Assembly: GCA_024508725.1 (NCBI GenBank)
Contig: JANINS010000003.1
Location: 186,001-250,000, forward strand
Direction of reading: 5' to 3'
Origin: Chitinophagaceae bacterium
GTDB taxonomy: Bacteria; Bacteroidota; Bacteroidia; Chitinophagales; Chitinophagaceae
DNA length: 64,000 nt
A program made the position numbers and the translations under genes. This document shows positions 18,689 through 29,267 of the stretch, in pieces; position 1 is the stretch's first letter, and the number at the start of each line of letters is the position of its first letter. The notes beneath the pieces are model-generated. The model searched no databases, was not told the DNA's origin, and saw only the letters and a program-made list of their open reading frames with translations.

Positions 18689-19769
18689 ATAGAAGCTTAA
18701 CTCCTAATTTATCTTCCAGTGTTTTAAGATCAGCAACAACAGCATCAATAACAGGTATTCCGTTGTTCATTCTTTCAGTTTCCATTTCTCTTTCGGGATC
18801 ACCAGGAATCAACACTTTATTTTGACCTGAAGCTGGTTTTGCATCTCTGAAACGTGATATCCAGTTGTCCATATGCTGTTTAAATTCTTCAGCCGGACGA
18901 AATGCATCCACTCTCATCGCTCCAAAGAAATGTCCAAGACCTTTACCCGGCATATTCTCAGGCATTGCGATATAAGCAGGAAACGGTGGTGCCCATGGTC
19001 CGTAGCTTCCACCACTTAATACTGCTGAGAAGATATCGACGATACTTCCTAATGCATAACCTTTATGACTTCCGTGATCTCTGTCACCACCCAAAGGCAA
19101 CATAGCACCTTGTTGTTTTAATGCGCTGGCATTGGTTGTTGCATTGCCATCTTTGTCCTGCACCCAACCTAGAGGAGCTTCTGCATTTTTTCTTTGAAGA
19201 ATCTCCAGTTTACCATTAGATGCTGTGGTAGTGGCAAAGTCTGCAACAAATGCAGGTTGTTCTTTCGCCGGAATAGCAACAGCGATGGGATTTGTTCCCA
19301 GCATTTTCTCAATCGAAAAAGTTGGAGCAACCAAAGCACTGGCATTGGTCATTGCAATACCGATCATATCATGATCTAAAGCCATCATTGCATGATAGCC
19401 GGCAATCCCAAAATGGTTACTATTTCCTACAGACACCCAACCTGTTCCAACGTTCTTCGCTTTATCAATGGCAATTTGCATTGCTTTTGGCGCAACGACT
19501 AAACCCAGGCCGACATCGCCATCAAGAGTAGCAGTCGAAGGTGTTTCATGAATGATTTGAATGTTTGGAATAGCATTAACTCTCTTAGCCTCCCACAGTC
19601 TTACATAACCTGTTAACCTTGCCACACCATGACTGTCTATACCACGAATATCAGCAGATACCAAAACTTTTGCTGCAGTATCTGCATCAGCTTCGCTGCA
19701 ACCTATCTTGAGAAATACTTGCTTGGAGAATTGGTATAACTGATCGTAAGAAAACAATTGCTGACTCAT
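18687..19769 (-). CDS. Ldh family NAD(P)-dependent oxidoreductase (malate/L-lactate dehydrogenase type)
   Basis: 360-aa member of the Ldh_2 family, which includes malate, L-lactate, ureidoglycolate and delta-1-piperideine-2-carboxylate reductases and is unrelated to classical LDH. Conserved blocks are 'ADIRGIDSHGVARL' near the N-terminus, 'VGNSNHFGIAGYHAM' (catalytic His region) and 'GDRDHGSHKGYAL' near the nucleotide site. Length fits the family. A minus-strand TACTTTTG -7-like box sits just before the ATG. It is single-gene; the neighbouring transposase is unrelated. Substrate cannot be chosen between family members. Confidence 0.9.
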   Translation of the reverse strand: MSQQLFSYDQLYQFSKQVFLKIGCSEADADTAAKVLVSADIRGIDSHGVARLTGYVRLWEAKRVNAIPNIQIIHETPSTATLDGDVGLGLVVAPKAMQIAIDKAKNVGTGWVSVGNSNHFGIAGYHAMMALDHDMIGIAMTNASALVAPTFSIEKMLGTNPIAVAIPAKEQPAFVADFATTTASNGKLEILQRKNAEAPLGWVQDKDGNATTNASALKQQGAMLPLGGDRDHGSHKGYALGSIVDIFSAVLSGGSYGPWAPPFPAYIAMPENMPGKGLGHFFGAMRVDAFRPAEEFKQHMDNWISRFRDAKPASGQNKVLIPGDPEREMETERMNNGIPVIDAVVADLKTLEDKLGVKLL

Positions 19770-19800
19770 GGTTGCAAAAGTAAGTGCTAAGCTGTTTCAG

Positions 19801-19821
19801 TCGCCAGCGTCTCGCTGGCGA
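19801..19821. repeat. REP-like palindrome, left outer
   Basis: Perfect 8-bp arms TCGCCAGC / GCTGGCGA with a 5-base loop (GTCTC). The same arms recur at 20455-20475 on the far side of the transposase. Confidence 0.82.
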
Positions 19822-19831
19822 CAATTATTTC

Positions 19832-19846
19832 GCAGCATCTTGCTGC
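19832..19846. repeat. REP-like palindrome, left inner
   Basis: Arms GCAGCA / TGCTGC around TCT, 10 bases inside the left outer palindrome. Confidence 0.65.
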
Positions 19847-19864
19847 ATAAATGCCCTTCAAAGT

Positions 19865-20371
19865 TTATAAAGACAGTACTTTAATAGGTGAGTTAGGATT
19901 AGCACTACTATACCTCCAATAATGTGGTTCTTCTACATATCCTGCTCTTACCGGATTCAAATGAATATATTCTAACTTTTGAAAAGCAACTTCGGTAGAA
20001 AAGCACTCAGTAGGATGATTATCCTGCTGCCAAAAATGATATTGGTCATAGCTTTTATTATATCGGGCGTGAAATCTAAACATGTGCAACAACCAGTCTT
20101 TCCTACTCTCAGTAGGGTTTTCTTCTATGACTTTAATGATCTGCTTGGCAGTATAACTCTTCAAATGCTGCATCACCTTTTGCAGGTTTCCATCAGATTG
20201 AGTAGCTAAAAGGTGAAAGTGATTGGTCATGATCACATAGCCATAAATCTCGAGCCCTTTTTCCTGTTGACAGAATTGTAAACTATCAACTAAGATATGA
20301 GTGTACTCTTCACGACTGAACACATCTATCCAACCTACCACTGCAGTTGACAGGAAGAATAAAGGCATCAT
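19865..20371 (-). CDS. REP-associated tyrosine transposase (RAYT), apparently 5'-frameshifted
   Basis: 168 aa, IS200/Y1-like HUH single-strand transposase of the RAYT type. The HUH motif is in 'YVIMTNHFHLLAT', and the typical C-terminal block is 'EYIHLNPVRAGYVEEPHYW'. The family cuts and rejoins single strands at REP palindromes and is usually not a free-moving insertion sequence. The readable frame starts at an internal ATGATG, but the other frame from the ATG at 20396 encodes MSELRKANYDAF. That joins well to FFLSTAVVGWIDVF if one base near 20360 is removed. The gene may therefore be a recent pseudogene, use the internal start, or carry an assembly error. Palindromes flank both sides. Confidence 0.87.
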   Translation of the reverse strand: MMPLFFLSTAVVGWIDVFSREEYTHILVDSLQFCQQEKGLEIYGYVIMTNHFHLLATQSDGNLQKVMQHLKSYTAKQIIKVIEENPTESRKDWLLHMFRFHARYNKSYDQYHFWQQDNHPTECFSTEVAFQKLEYIHLNPVRAGYVEEPHYWRYSSANPNSPIKVLSL

Positions 20372-20430
20372 AATTCGCCTTTCTTAGTTCACTCATAGAA
20401 CATTAAAATACAATCTTTATAAACTTTAAA

Positions 20431-20445
20431 CAAGCCAGAGGCTTG
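20431..20445. repeat. REP-like palindrome, right inner
   Basis: Arms CAAGCC / GGCTTG around AGA, mirroring the left inner palindrome in position. Confidence 0.62.
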
Positions 20446-20454
20446 AAAATACAA

Positions 20455-20475
20455 TCGCCAGCCGGAGGCTGGCGA
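20455..20475. repeat. REP-like palindrome, right outer
   Basis: Arms TCGCCAGC / GCTGGCGA around CGGAG; arms identical to those of the left outer palindrome, loop different. Confidence 0.82.
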
Positions 20476-20496
20476 TTGAAACATTTCATTCCATTA

Positions 20497-20952
20497 TTAA
20501 AACGGCAAATCATCCAAAGGCTCTGTAATATCAGCAGCAGCCGGAGTAGCTACCTGCTGATTATTATAAGAAGGTTGCTGATTGTATGATTGCTGTCCAC
20601 CATTGTTGTAAGAACCACCGTTATTTCCGCTGTCACTTCTTCCACCAACCAGTTGAACACTCAACACACGAAGACTTAAAGAAGCACCTTGTTTCCCATC
20701 CTGTGTTTGATATGTTCTTACATCAGGTGTGCCCTCAACATACACAGTTTGTCCTTTTTTCAGGTAAGGAGCAATACCTGTTCTTTCTGTCCAGTAAGCA
20801 CATTCCACCCAGGTAGTTTTATCTTTCTGTTGCCCTTGCGAGTCTTTATATCTTTCAGTGTGAGCAACACTGAAGTTGATCACATTTTTTCCGTTAACGT
20901 TGTTTACTACGCAATCCTTTCCCAGATTGCCAATCACCTGTAACTTGATCAT
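20497..20952 (-). CDS. ssb: Single-stranded DNA-binding protein
   Basis: 151 aa. The N-terminal OB fold (about residues 1-107) opens 'MIKLQVIGNLGKDC' and includes 'TTWVECAYW' and 'GQTVYVEGTPDVRTY'. A Gly/Asn/Gln-rich flexible linker follows. The acidic C-terminal tip 'PLDDLPF' is the docking site for repair and replication partners. The ATG at 20952 matches normal Ssb N-termini; the longer in-frame extension is unlikely. It is adjacent to the RAYT, which processes single-stranded DNA, but the proximity may be chance. Housekeeping or paralogous Ssb cannot be told apart from one window. Confidence 0.95.
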   Translation of the reverse strand: MIKLQVIGNLGKDCVVNNVNGKNVINFSVAHTERYKDSQGQQKDKTTWVECAYWTERTGIAPYLKKGQTVYVEGTPDVRTYQTQDGKQGASLSLRVLSVQLVGGRSDSGNNGGSYNNGGQQSYNQQPSYNNQQVATPAAADITEPLDDLPF

Positions 20953-21067
20953 AGCTGTTAATTTAAATAGTGTAATAATGTAAGTCAGGCAATTTAGCAA
21001 AATTGATGTATTGCACAGCATTAGTTGTGCACATAAATAGAACTGTATGAGGCAGAAGCCATTGCTA

Positions 21068-21910
21068 CTATTGAGCTGTAGTTGCGTCGCACTCTTCTAC
21101 TTCTGGTAACACTACTGGGCTGAGCTGCTCAGCGTTAGTTTTTTCCTGGAACAGTTTTGGGTACAACGGACTTTCGGTTCGCTTCCATTTGTCCCAAAAG
21201 GTGAAGTATAAACCGTAGTTGTATTTGAATTGTTTATGATGAAGCGAATGATGCGTAGCTCCGATCAACCACCGACCAACAAAATGCTTGTAGAAATTCC
21301 TGGGATAGATCTCAATGTCTAAATGATTGATCACACTGCTTATCGTCATAATAGTTAGCTGAATCACCAACACATACAAATGCATGGGCAGCACCATCAG
21401 CAACGCCGGAAGAAACAAAGCCTGTATAACACCTTCTAAAGGATGAAAAGAAAAAGCGGTCCATGGAGAAGTGATGTTGCTGTCGTGGTGCACCTTATGA
21501 ACGATCTTAAATACTTTAGGATGATGCATCCAACGGTGTAGCCAATAGTAATAAGTCTCATGAAGTACCAAAGCAATTGCAAGACTTACCGGCAACCACC
21601 AAACAGGATAATCTGCAACTTCGGTGTAAAGCTTTGTATAACCTTTCTGCCAGAGAATGGCAGTAAGTGTTCCTGAAACTGCAAAGATCAAAGCAGTGAT
21701 GCAACTCCACTTAACTTCTTTCCTGAATTGATGTTTGTTATAATTCCTGCTGTTGATCTTACGTTGTTTCCATTTTTGAGGATACCATACATAGAACACA
21801 GCATAAAACAAACCGGCAGCAAGAAAGTATCTTCCTGCTACTACCATAAAAACGATAACGGTAGCTGCAAAAAACCAAACTGGCTGAGTAAGATCCGGCA
21901 GTTGATACAT
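21068..21910 (-). CDS. Sterol desaturase / fatty acid hydroxylase family membrane protein
   Basis: 280 aa, with hydrophobic membrane segments near residues 10-35, 60-80 and 95-115. The di-iron histidine clusters are 'HETYYYWLHRWMHH', 'HKVHHDS' and 'HHSLHH', characteristic of membrane-bound sterol desaturases, carotenoid hydroxylases and lipid hydroxylases. It uses O2 and an electron donor to hydroxylate or desaturate a lipid. The substrate is unknown; no carotenoid genes lie nearby. The gene is alone on the minus strand, downstream of the peptidase and behind intergenic repeat B copy 2. Confidence 0.9.
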   Translation of the reverse strand: MYQLPDLTQPVWFFAATVIVFMVVAGRYFLAAGLFYAVFYVWYPQKWKQRKINSRNYNKHQFRKEVKWSCITALIFAVSGTLTAILWQKGYTKLYTEVADYPVWWLPVSLAIALVLHETYYYWLHRWMHHPKVFKIVHKVHHDSNITSPWTAFSFHPLEGVIQALFLPALLMVLPMHLYVLVIQLTIMTISSVINHLDIEIYPRNFYKHFVGRWLIGATHHSLHHKQFKYNYGLYFTFWDKWKRTESPLYPKLFQEKTNAEQLSPVVLPEVEECDATTAQ

Positions 21911-21972
21911 AGGCTATATTGCACAATAATCATGCAGCGGTTGATGTTTGATGATCAAAGTACAAATTGTAC

Positions 21973-21987
21973 AAGAGTGCGACGCAA
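21973..21987 (-). repeat. Intergenic repeat core, subfamily B, copy 2
   Basis: Minus-strand TTGCGTCGCACTCTT followed by GTAC, between the DPP IV-like gene and the hydroxylase gene. Confidence 0.72.
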
Positions 21988-22025
21988 CCGAAGCTTCATG
22001 CTTGTACAGAACGCTGGCTCAACAA

Positions 22026-24170
22026 TTATCTTCCACCAGGAGGACAATGCTGCCTGAGAAAATTTGTATACGTCAAAGCCAGATGCTGAAACGTTCCTGC
22101 ACCTTCTGAAATGCTGTGTGTTCTGTTCGGATATGCCATCAGAGAAAACAACTTTGCATTTTTCACTAAAGCGTTAATGAGCAACTCAGTGTTTTGATAG
22201 TGAACATTATCGTCCCCTGTACCATGAACAACAAGCAGATTTCCCTTCAAGCCTTTTACATGCGTAATTGCAGAAGCATCAATGTAAGCTTGCATATTTT
22301 CCTGCGGTAAACCCATGTAGCGTTCTTCGTAAATATTATCGTAACTGAGGCGGTATGCTACTGGTGCAATGGCAATTCCTGTTTTGTATATCTCGGGATA
22401 ACGGAACAACAAGTTGAGTGTTGTTGAACCACCACCACTCCATCCCCAAACTGCAACACGACTGGTGTCAACAAAATTCCATTTCAAAATTTGCTTTGCA
22501 GCTTTCGCCTGGTCATCTACATTTAAGATCCCGATCTTTTGATAGATCGATTTTCTCCATGCAGCTCCTTTTGGTGCTGGCGTACCACGATTGTCGATGC
22601 TGATATAGATGTAACCATCTTTTGCCATATCACCGGCATATAAGAAGTTATTCTGTGAGCCGTAAGAATCTTTCACTGTTTGTGTGGCAGGTTCTGCATA
22701 CACGTAGAATACAACCGGATATTTTTTAGTGGAGTCGAAGTTGGTTGGTTTGATCATCCATGCATCCATTGTAACACCGTCTTCTGTTGTAACCTGGAAC
22801 ATTTCTACATTATTTCTTGCCGGACGATTGGATGATTGTCCTTTTAACACCGTTTGATGATCTGGAAGCGACACCCATTCTACCGAAGGTGCCGTGCTTG
22901 CATTGGAGAAACGATGCTCAGCATACTTCGCAGTTGGTGAAACCTGGTAACTGTGTGTTCCTTTTTGTGTTAATGGTGATACCGCTTCTAAGTCTCCGGT
23001 TCCATCCAGTTTTGTACGATATAAATATTGTTGTGTTGCATTTGTTGGAGAAGCCATGAAGTAGACATAGCCATTCTTTTCGTCAATAGTTTTTAGTGTA
23101 AGGATGTCGTAATTCCCCTTTGTTACAAGCGTTTCTTTTTTTCCGTCTTTACTAATAAGATAAATATGTCTCCATCCATCTTTTTCACTCACCCAAAGAA
23201 AATCTTTACCACCATTGATCCAGAACCAACCTTTGGGATCATCGTACCAACGGCTTTTAATATCGATCCATGCTTTATCGCTTTCTGAGTAAAATGTATT
23301 GGCAGCACTAGTTAATGTATTTACATACATCAGTTTACTTTCGTTTTGTTTTCTATTCAATTGTTGAATCACCAATTCTTTTGCATCTACCCACTCCATT
23401 GCTGTGAGGTAATGCTGCACCGGATCGCCAGGAATCTTCATCCACTTGGTTGTACCCGTTGTAATATTTACCACACCAATTTTTGCAGATGAAGGATCCT
23501 GACCAACTTTAGGATACTCAACAGGAATCACTTTGCTGTAAATAGAATCTGTATTATTAATCAGGTAAAAATTCCTGATCTTTCTTGCATCGATCTGCCA
23601 GTAAGCAATGCTTTTACTGTCGGGGCTCCAGCGAAATCCATCTCTCAGGTCAAACTCTTCTTCATAAGCCCAGTCAAATGTTCCGTTAATGATACGATCT
23701 GTGCCATCTTTCGTAAGCTGCTTTACAATATTGGTCTTAATATCTTCTACATAAATATTGTGCTTACTTACATAAGCTACTTTATTTCCATCTGGTGAAA
23801 ATTTGGCAAACATGAGAGATGACTCAGGAAGTTTTGCTCCAAGCTTTTTCAATTGATAAGTATTCAGATCCAGCACCCAATAATCACCTCTTGTTTCATA
23901 ACGCCAAACTTTTTTCGAGTTGGTGTAGATGAGCACTTTCTTACCATCTTCTGAAAATTCAAAATCTTTTACATCAAGCGGAGCAGAACTTCCCTTTGGT
24001 GTGAGTTGAGAAGCATCAGCAATATCAATTTTACCCATAGAAGGCAAAATGTATTTTACAATACCGCTCTCTTCCGTTTCGTAATAACCACTACCGTCTT
24101 TGGTCCATTTATATTGTGCATTTGCAACAGACAGGATGCAGGCAAATACTGCCACTAATAAAATTCTCAT
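22026..24170 (-). CDS. Dipeptidyl peptidase IV-like prolyl oligopeptidase (S9)
   Basis: 714 aa exported serine peptidase. The signal peptide is 1-18 (ends 'SVANAQ'). An N-terminal beta-propeller (about 40-480) is followed by the alpha/beta-hydrolase peptidase domain. Catalytic residues visible: Ser about 578 in 'GWSGGGST', Asp about 653-654 in 'GTGDDNVH', His about 685 in 'NRTHSISEG'. DPP IV enzymes remove X-Pro or X-Ala dipeptides from peptide N-termini in the periplasm. The ATG at 24170 gives a clean signal peptide; an upstream in-frame ATG at 24215 does not. Single-gene unit. Confidence 0.93.
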   Translation of the reverse strand: MRILLVAVFACILSVANAQYKWTKDGSGYYETEESGIVKYILPSMGKIDIADASQLTPKGSSAPLDVKDFEFSEDGKKVLIYTNSKKVWRYETRGDYWVLDLNTYQLKKLGAKLPESSLMFAKFSPDGNKVAYVSKHNIYVEDIKTNIVKQLTKDGTDRIINGTFDWAYEEEFDLRDGFRWSPDSKSIAYWQIDARKIRNFYLINNTDSIYSKVIPVEYPKVGQDPSSAKIGVVNITTGTTKWMKIPGDPVQHYLTAMEWVDAKELVIQQLNRKQNESKLMYVNTLTSAANTFYSESDKAWIDIKSRWYDDPKGWFWINGGKDFLWVSEKDGWRHIYLISKDGKKETLVTKGNYDILTLKTIDEKNGYVYFMASPTNATQQYLYRTKLDGTGDLEAVSPLTQKGTHSYQVSPTAKYAEHRFSNASTAPSVEWVSLPDHQTVLKGQSSNRPARNNVEMFQVTTEDGVTMDAWMIKPTNFDSTKKYPVVFYVYAEPATQTVKDSYGSQNNFLYAGDMAKDGYIYISIDNRGTPAPKGAAWRKSIYQKIGILNVDDQAKAAKQILKWNFVDTSRVAVWGWSGGGSTTLNLLFRYPEIYKTGIAIAPVAYRLSYDNIYEERYMGLPQENMQAYIDASAITHVKGLKGNLLVVHGTGDDNVHYQNTELLINALVKNAKLFSLMAYPNRTHSISEGAGTFQHLALTYTNFLRQHCPPGGR

Positions 24171-24227
24171 GTAGCAAGATTTAATTCGTGAAAATAGCCA
24201 TTCGGGCAAATTCAACTTCAGGATTTT

Positions 24228-24262
24228 GATAAAAGGAAAAGTCCTGCATCGCTACAGGACTT
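24228..24262 (-). terminator. Terminator downstream of pyrG
   Basis: Arms AAGTCCTG / CAGGACTT around an 8-base loop. Read on the minus strand it is followed by TTTTCCTTTTATC. It lies about 20 bases after the pyrG stop. Confidence 0.75.
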
Positions 24263-24281
24263 CATATATATTACAATCAAC

Positions 24282-26253
<1,972 letters not shown>

Positions 26254-27138
26254 ATGAAAAAACTGGTATTCCTGGCAGTAGCAGCATTCCTGACTGCCGG
26301 ACTTTTAAGCTACACCTTCAGACAACCTGCCGCTCCGCTTTCACCGGATTGTTACATCAGCTGTTTTGAGAGCAATATGTTTGCTGAGTTTCAGAAAGAA
26401 GCCGGGACAAAAGAGTTTACAAGCTGGCATATCACTCCTCTGCCATTTGTTTATGCCGATCCGAAAGGACAAATGATCAGCTTTGCAACGCCAGATGGAA
26501 AAAATGGCTTTGGATATTTCATCCCGGCAAAAAAGAAAAGCAACAAGTATTTATTCGTAATACAGGAATGGTGGGGATTGAATGATTACATCAAAAGTGA
26601 ATCTGACTGGTATTGGGATGAACTGGATAAAGAAGCAAACGTAATTGCTTTAGATATGTACGATGGAAAAGTAGCAAGCACTCCGGATAGTGCTTCTAAA
26701 TTGGTTCGTTCGGTAAATAATGATCGGCTTTTCAATATTATTAAAGGTGCTATTGCTTATGCTGGTTCAGATGCCGAGATATCAACGATCGGTTGGTGCT
26801 TTGGCGGTGCATGGAGTTTACAGGCTGCCATCACAGCAGGTAAACAGGGAAAAGCCTGTGTAATGTTTTACGGAAGACCAGAAAACAATGTTGAGCGATT
26901 GAAATTATTGAATGCTGATGTTATCGGTTTCTTTGGTAACAAAGACAAAAGTCCATCCCCTGAAATGGTAGATGCTTTTGAAAAGAACATGAAAGAAGCA
27001 GGCAAAAATTTGACGGTTAACCGTTATGAAGCAGGTCACGGTTTTGCCAATCCCAGCAATCCAAACTTTGATAAAGAAGCAACTGCAGATGCAAAGAAGA
27101 AAGCTGTGGAGTTTTTACAGAAAAGGATAGATGATTAA
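26254..27138 (+). CDS. Exported dienelactone hydrolase family protein
   Basis: 294 aa with a hydrophobic signal segment at residues 4-22. The alpha/beta-hydrolase core has the dienelactone-hydrolase type nucleophile Cys182 in 'GWCFGGAW', a probable Asp in 'FFGNKDKSPSP', and a probable His in 'EAGHGFANPSN'. 'QEWWGLNDYIKSE' is another family block. It hydrolyses lactones or esters in the periplasm; the true substrate is unknown and chlorocatechol catabolism is not implied. Followed by a hairpin and the next gene within 51 bases. Confidence 0.9.
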   Translation: MKKLVFLAVAAFLTAGLLSYTFRQPAAPLSPDCYISCFESNMFAEFQKEAGTKEFTSWHITPLPFVYADPKGQMISFATPDGKNGFGYFIPAKKKSNKYLFVIQEWWGLNDYIKSESDWYWDELDKEANVIALDMYDGKVASTPDSASKLVRSVNNDRLFNIIKGAIAYAGSDAEISTIGWCFGGAWSLQAAITAGKQGKACVMFYGRPENNVERLKLLNADVIGFFGNKDKSPSPEMVDAFEKNMKEAGKNLTVNRYEAGHGFANPSNPNFDKEATADAKKKAVEFLQKRIDD

Positions 27139-27145
27139 AAAAACA

Positions 27146-27180
27146 GATAAAACAGGTTACTAAGAGTAATCTGTTTTATC
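27146..27180 (+). terminator. Hairpin between the dienelactone hydrolase and the next secreted-protein gene
   Basis: 14-base arms (GATAAAACAGGTTA and TAATCTGTTTTATC) with one G-U type mismatch and a 7-base loop. The downstream arm ends 9 bases before the next ATG and lacks a long T tract, so it may be an attenuator as well as a terminator. Confidence 0.6.
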
Positions 27181-27189
27181 TTGTACTTT

Positions 27190-28269
27190 ATGAAACCCTG
27201 GTTATTCATTGCTTTCCAATTATTTTCTTTCGTATGCTTCTCCCAAAATGAACATTATCGTACGGACAGCATTAGAATAACATCCACTTCTACAACTGTT
27301 TGGGATCTTAACGATCTAGCTGCTCCACAAGTTTCTACGAAGTTGCCTTTCTCAGACCTGCATTTTCATGAAAGCCGGCTTGATACTTCTTGCATCGGTG
27401 TTATAGGTAAGCCGCTAAAAAGAGTTAATGTAAAGGGCGGACTTAGTGCAGGTTTAGAAAAATACCTGAAATCAGCTTTGCAGTCCAATTTCGATTCATC
27501 TTCTTATACGCTTCAATGTTTTGTAAAGAAGTTAAGGATATCGATGTATGATTCGATAGCGAAAGTTGCCAGGGAGAATAATAATATGTATTTGGTGGTA
27601 ACTGAACTGGAATGTTATTACGAAATAAACAATCATTATTACCCAGCCTTTCGCCTCGATAGTTCTTATGTAGTTCCTGCAATTGATGTGGATAAGAAAG
27701 TAGAAATACTAGATGTGCTGCTACAAGCAATTACTTCAAAATTGTTAAGGCTGAATAGCGAGAGAATACTTAAAAGGAACAGCTATTCACTGCCTGATAT
27801 CGTCGACCGGTATTCTGAAAGATTTAAAACCGGATTCTCCAATTCAATTCCACAAAAAGGACTTTATCGGAGCTTCTATTCATTCAAGAACAATAAACCG
27901 GAAATAAATGATTTTAAGGTGACCTACAAAAAAGGAGATTTCATTTTTAAGAATAATAGTGACTCAGTTATCAAGCCAACTGAAATATTGATTTATTCAG
28001 ATGGATATAGGTTATGGATCAATAATTACGGAAATTTTTATCCGCTTATACGAAAGGGGAATCGCTTTGAATATTTAGGAGTAATCAATACCAATTCACG
28101 ATCGAATCGCTTCGATGCAACAAGTTTGCCTCTTTATTATCCATTAAACAGTCCAATGAATATTCCAACAATTGCTACAGGATTATTAATGGCAGAGGCT
28201 CAAAGTGGTGGACCTGCACCTACGACTACTATTCACTATCTTGACATGGAAACAGGAGAAATCTATTAA
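27190..28269 (+). CDS. Secreted protein of unknown function
   Basis: 359 aa. Residues 1-19 form a signal peptide ending 'VCFSQ'. I do not recognise a domain. The middle is mixed alpha/beta ('KKVEILDVLLQAITSKLLRL'). The C-terminal third carries short beta-like stretches ('IYSDGYRLWINNYGNFYPLI') and ends in a Gly/Pro-rich tail. The ATG at 27190 is preferred over TTG at 27181. Its last codons overlap by 3 bases with the stop of the convergent hldD gene. Probably periplasmic or outer-membrane associated. Confidence 0.75.
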   Translation: MKPWLFIAFQLFSFVCFSQNEHYRTDSIRITSTSTTVWDLNDLAAPQVSTKLPFSDLHFHESRLDTSCIGVIGKPLKRVNVKGGLSAGLEKYLKSALQSNFDSSSYTLQCFVKKLRISMYDSIAKVARENNNMYLVVTELECYYEINNHYYPAFRLDSSYVVPAIDVDKKVEILDVLLQAITSKLLRLNSERILKRNSYSLPDIVDRYSERFKTGFSNSIPQKGLYRSFYSFKNNKPEINDFKVTYKKGDFIFKNNSDSVIKPTEILIYSDGYRLWINNYGNFYPLIRKGNRFEYLGVINTNSRSNRFDATSLPLYYPLNSPMNIPTIATGLLMAEAQSGGPAPTTTIHYLDMETGEIY

Positions 28270-29267
28270 TAAATTTTAAGTGTTGCTAAATAGTTGGCAA
28301 CATAGTCATTAACACCTTCTTCCAAAGAATAGAAATCATCTTTATAACCAGCATTTCTCAACTTCTGCATATTCGCTTCAGTGAAATACTGGTACTTATC
28401 GCTGATATCTTCAGGCATATCAATGAATTGAATATTTGGTTGCATATCCAATCCTGCGAAAGTTGCTTTCACCAGGTCTTCAAACGTTCTTGCCTTGCCG
28501 GTACCGAGATTGTAAATGCCGTTCTTGTCAATAACCCATTCTCCATCGACCATAGACTGAAACATCCAGAAGATCACCTTCACAACATCTTTCACATAGA
28601 TGAAATCCCTGAGTTGTCTTCCATCTTCAAAATCTGGTCTATGGCTTTTGAAGAGTTTTACTACACCATCTTTTTTGATCTGGTTGAAAGAATGCCAGAT
28701 CACACTTGCCATTCTGCCTTTGTGGTATTCATTCGGACCGTACACGTTGAAAAACTTCAACCCTGTCCAGAATGGAGGTTGTTCAGTTTGTTGCAGCGCC
28801 CATTTATCAAATTCATTTTTGCTGATGCCATAAGGATTTAATGGCTGCAATTTTTCAATCACATCGTGATTATCATCATAGCCCAATTCTCCTGCACCAT
28901 AAGTTGCAGCAGAAGAAGCATAGATCAATGGAACATTTTTAAGTACACAGTAATACCATACATCTTTCGAGTATTGAACGTTGAGTTCTTCATGAATGGA
29001 ATAATCGAATTCTGTTGTATCTGTTCTTGCCCCGAGATGAATAAAGCAATCAACTTTGATATCATTCTCCTTCAGCCAATCGATCAAATTATAACGCTCA
29101 ACAACATGAGCAAAGCCTTTATTCTCCCAATTCTTTCTTTTCTCTTCGGCACCAAAAGCATCTGAAATAATAATATTTCTATACCCTTGTTCATTCAGGT
29201 AGCCAACCATACAGCTTCCGATAAAACCTGCTGCACCAGTAACAACTATGTAAGATTGCTCTGCCAT
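28266..29267 (-). CDS. hldD: ADP-L-glycero-D-manno-heptose-6-epimerase
   Basis: 333-aa extended short-chain dehydrogenase. The NAD(P) motif is 'VTGAAGFIGSCM' at residues 9-20. The epimerase has the YxxxK motif in 'PYGISKNEFD', and 'FFNVYGPNEYHKGRMAS' is characteristic of HldD. It converts the ADP-D-heptose epimer to the L-form for LPS inner core. Its ATG overlaps the purL stop (TAATG), so it is translationally coupled to purL although the pathways differ. No other heptose genes are nearby. Confidence 0.92.
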   Translation of the reverse strand: MAEQSYIVVTGAAGFIGSCMVGYLNEQGYRNIIISDAFGAEEKRKNWENKGFAHVVERYNLIDWLKENDIKVDCFIHLGARTDTTEFDYSIHEELNVQYSKDVWYYCVLKNVPLIYASSAATYGAGELGYDDNHDVIEKLQPLNPYGISKNEFDKWALQQTEQPPFWTGLKFFNVYGPNEYHKGRMASVIWHSFNQIKKDGVVKLFKSHRPDFEDGRQLRDFIYVKDVVKVIFWMFQSMVDGEWVIDKNGIYNLGTGKARTFEDLVKATFAGLDMQPNIQFIDMPEDISDKYQYFTEANMQKLRNAGYKDDFYSLEEGVNDYVANYLATLKIY

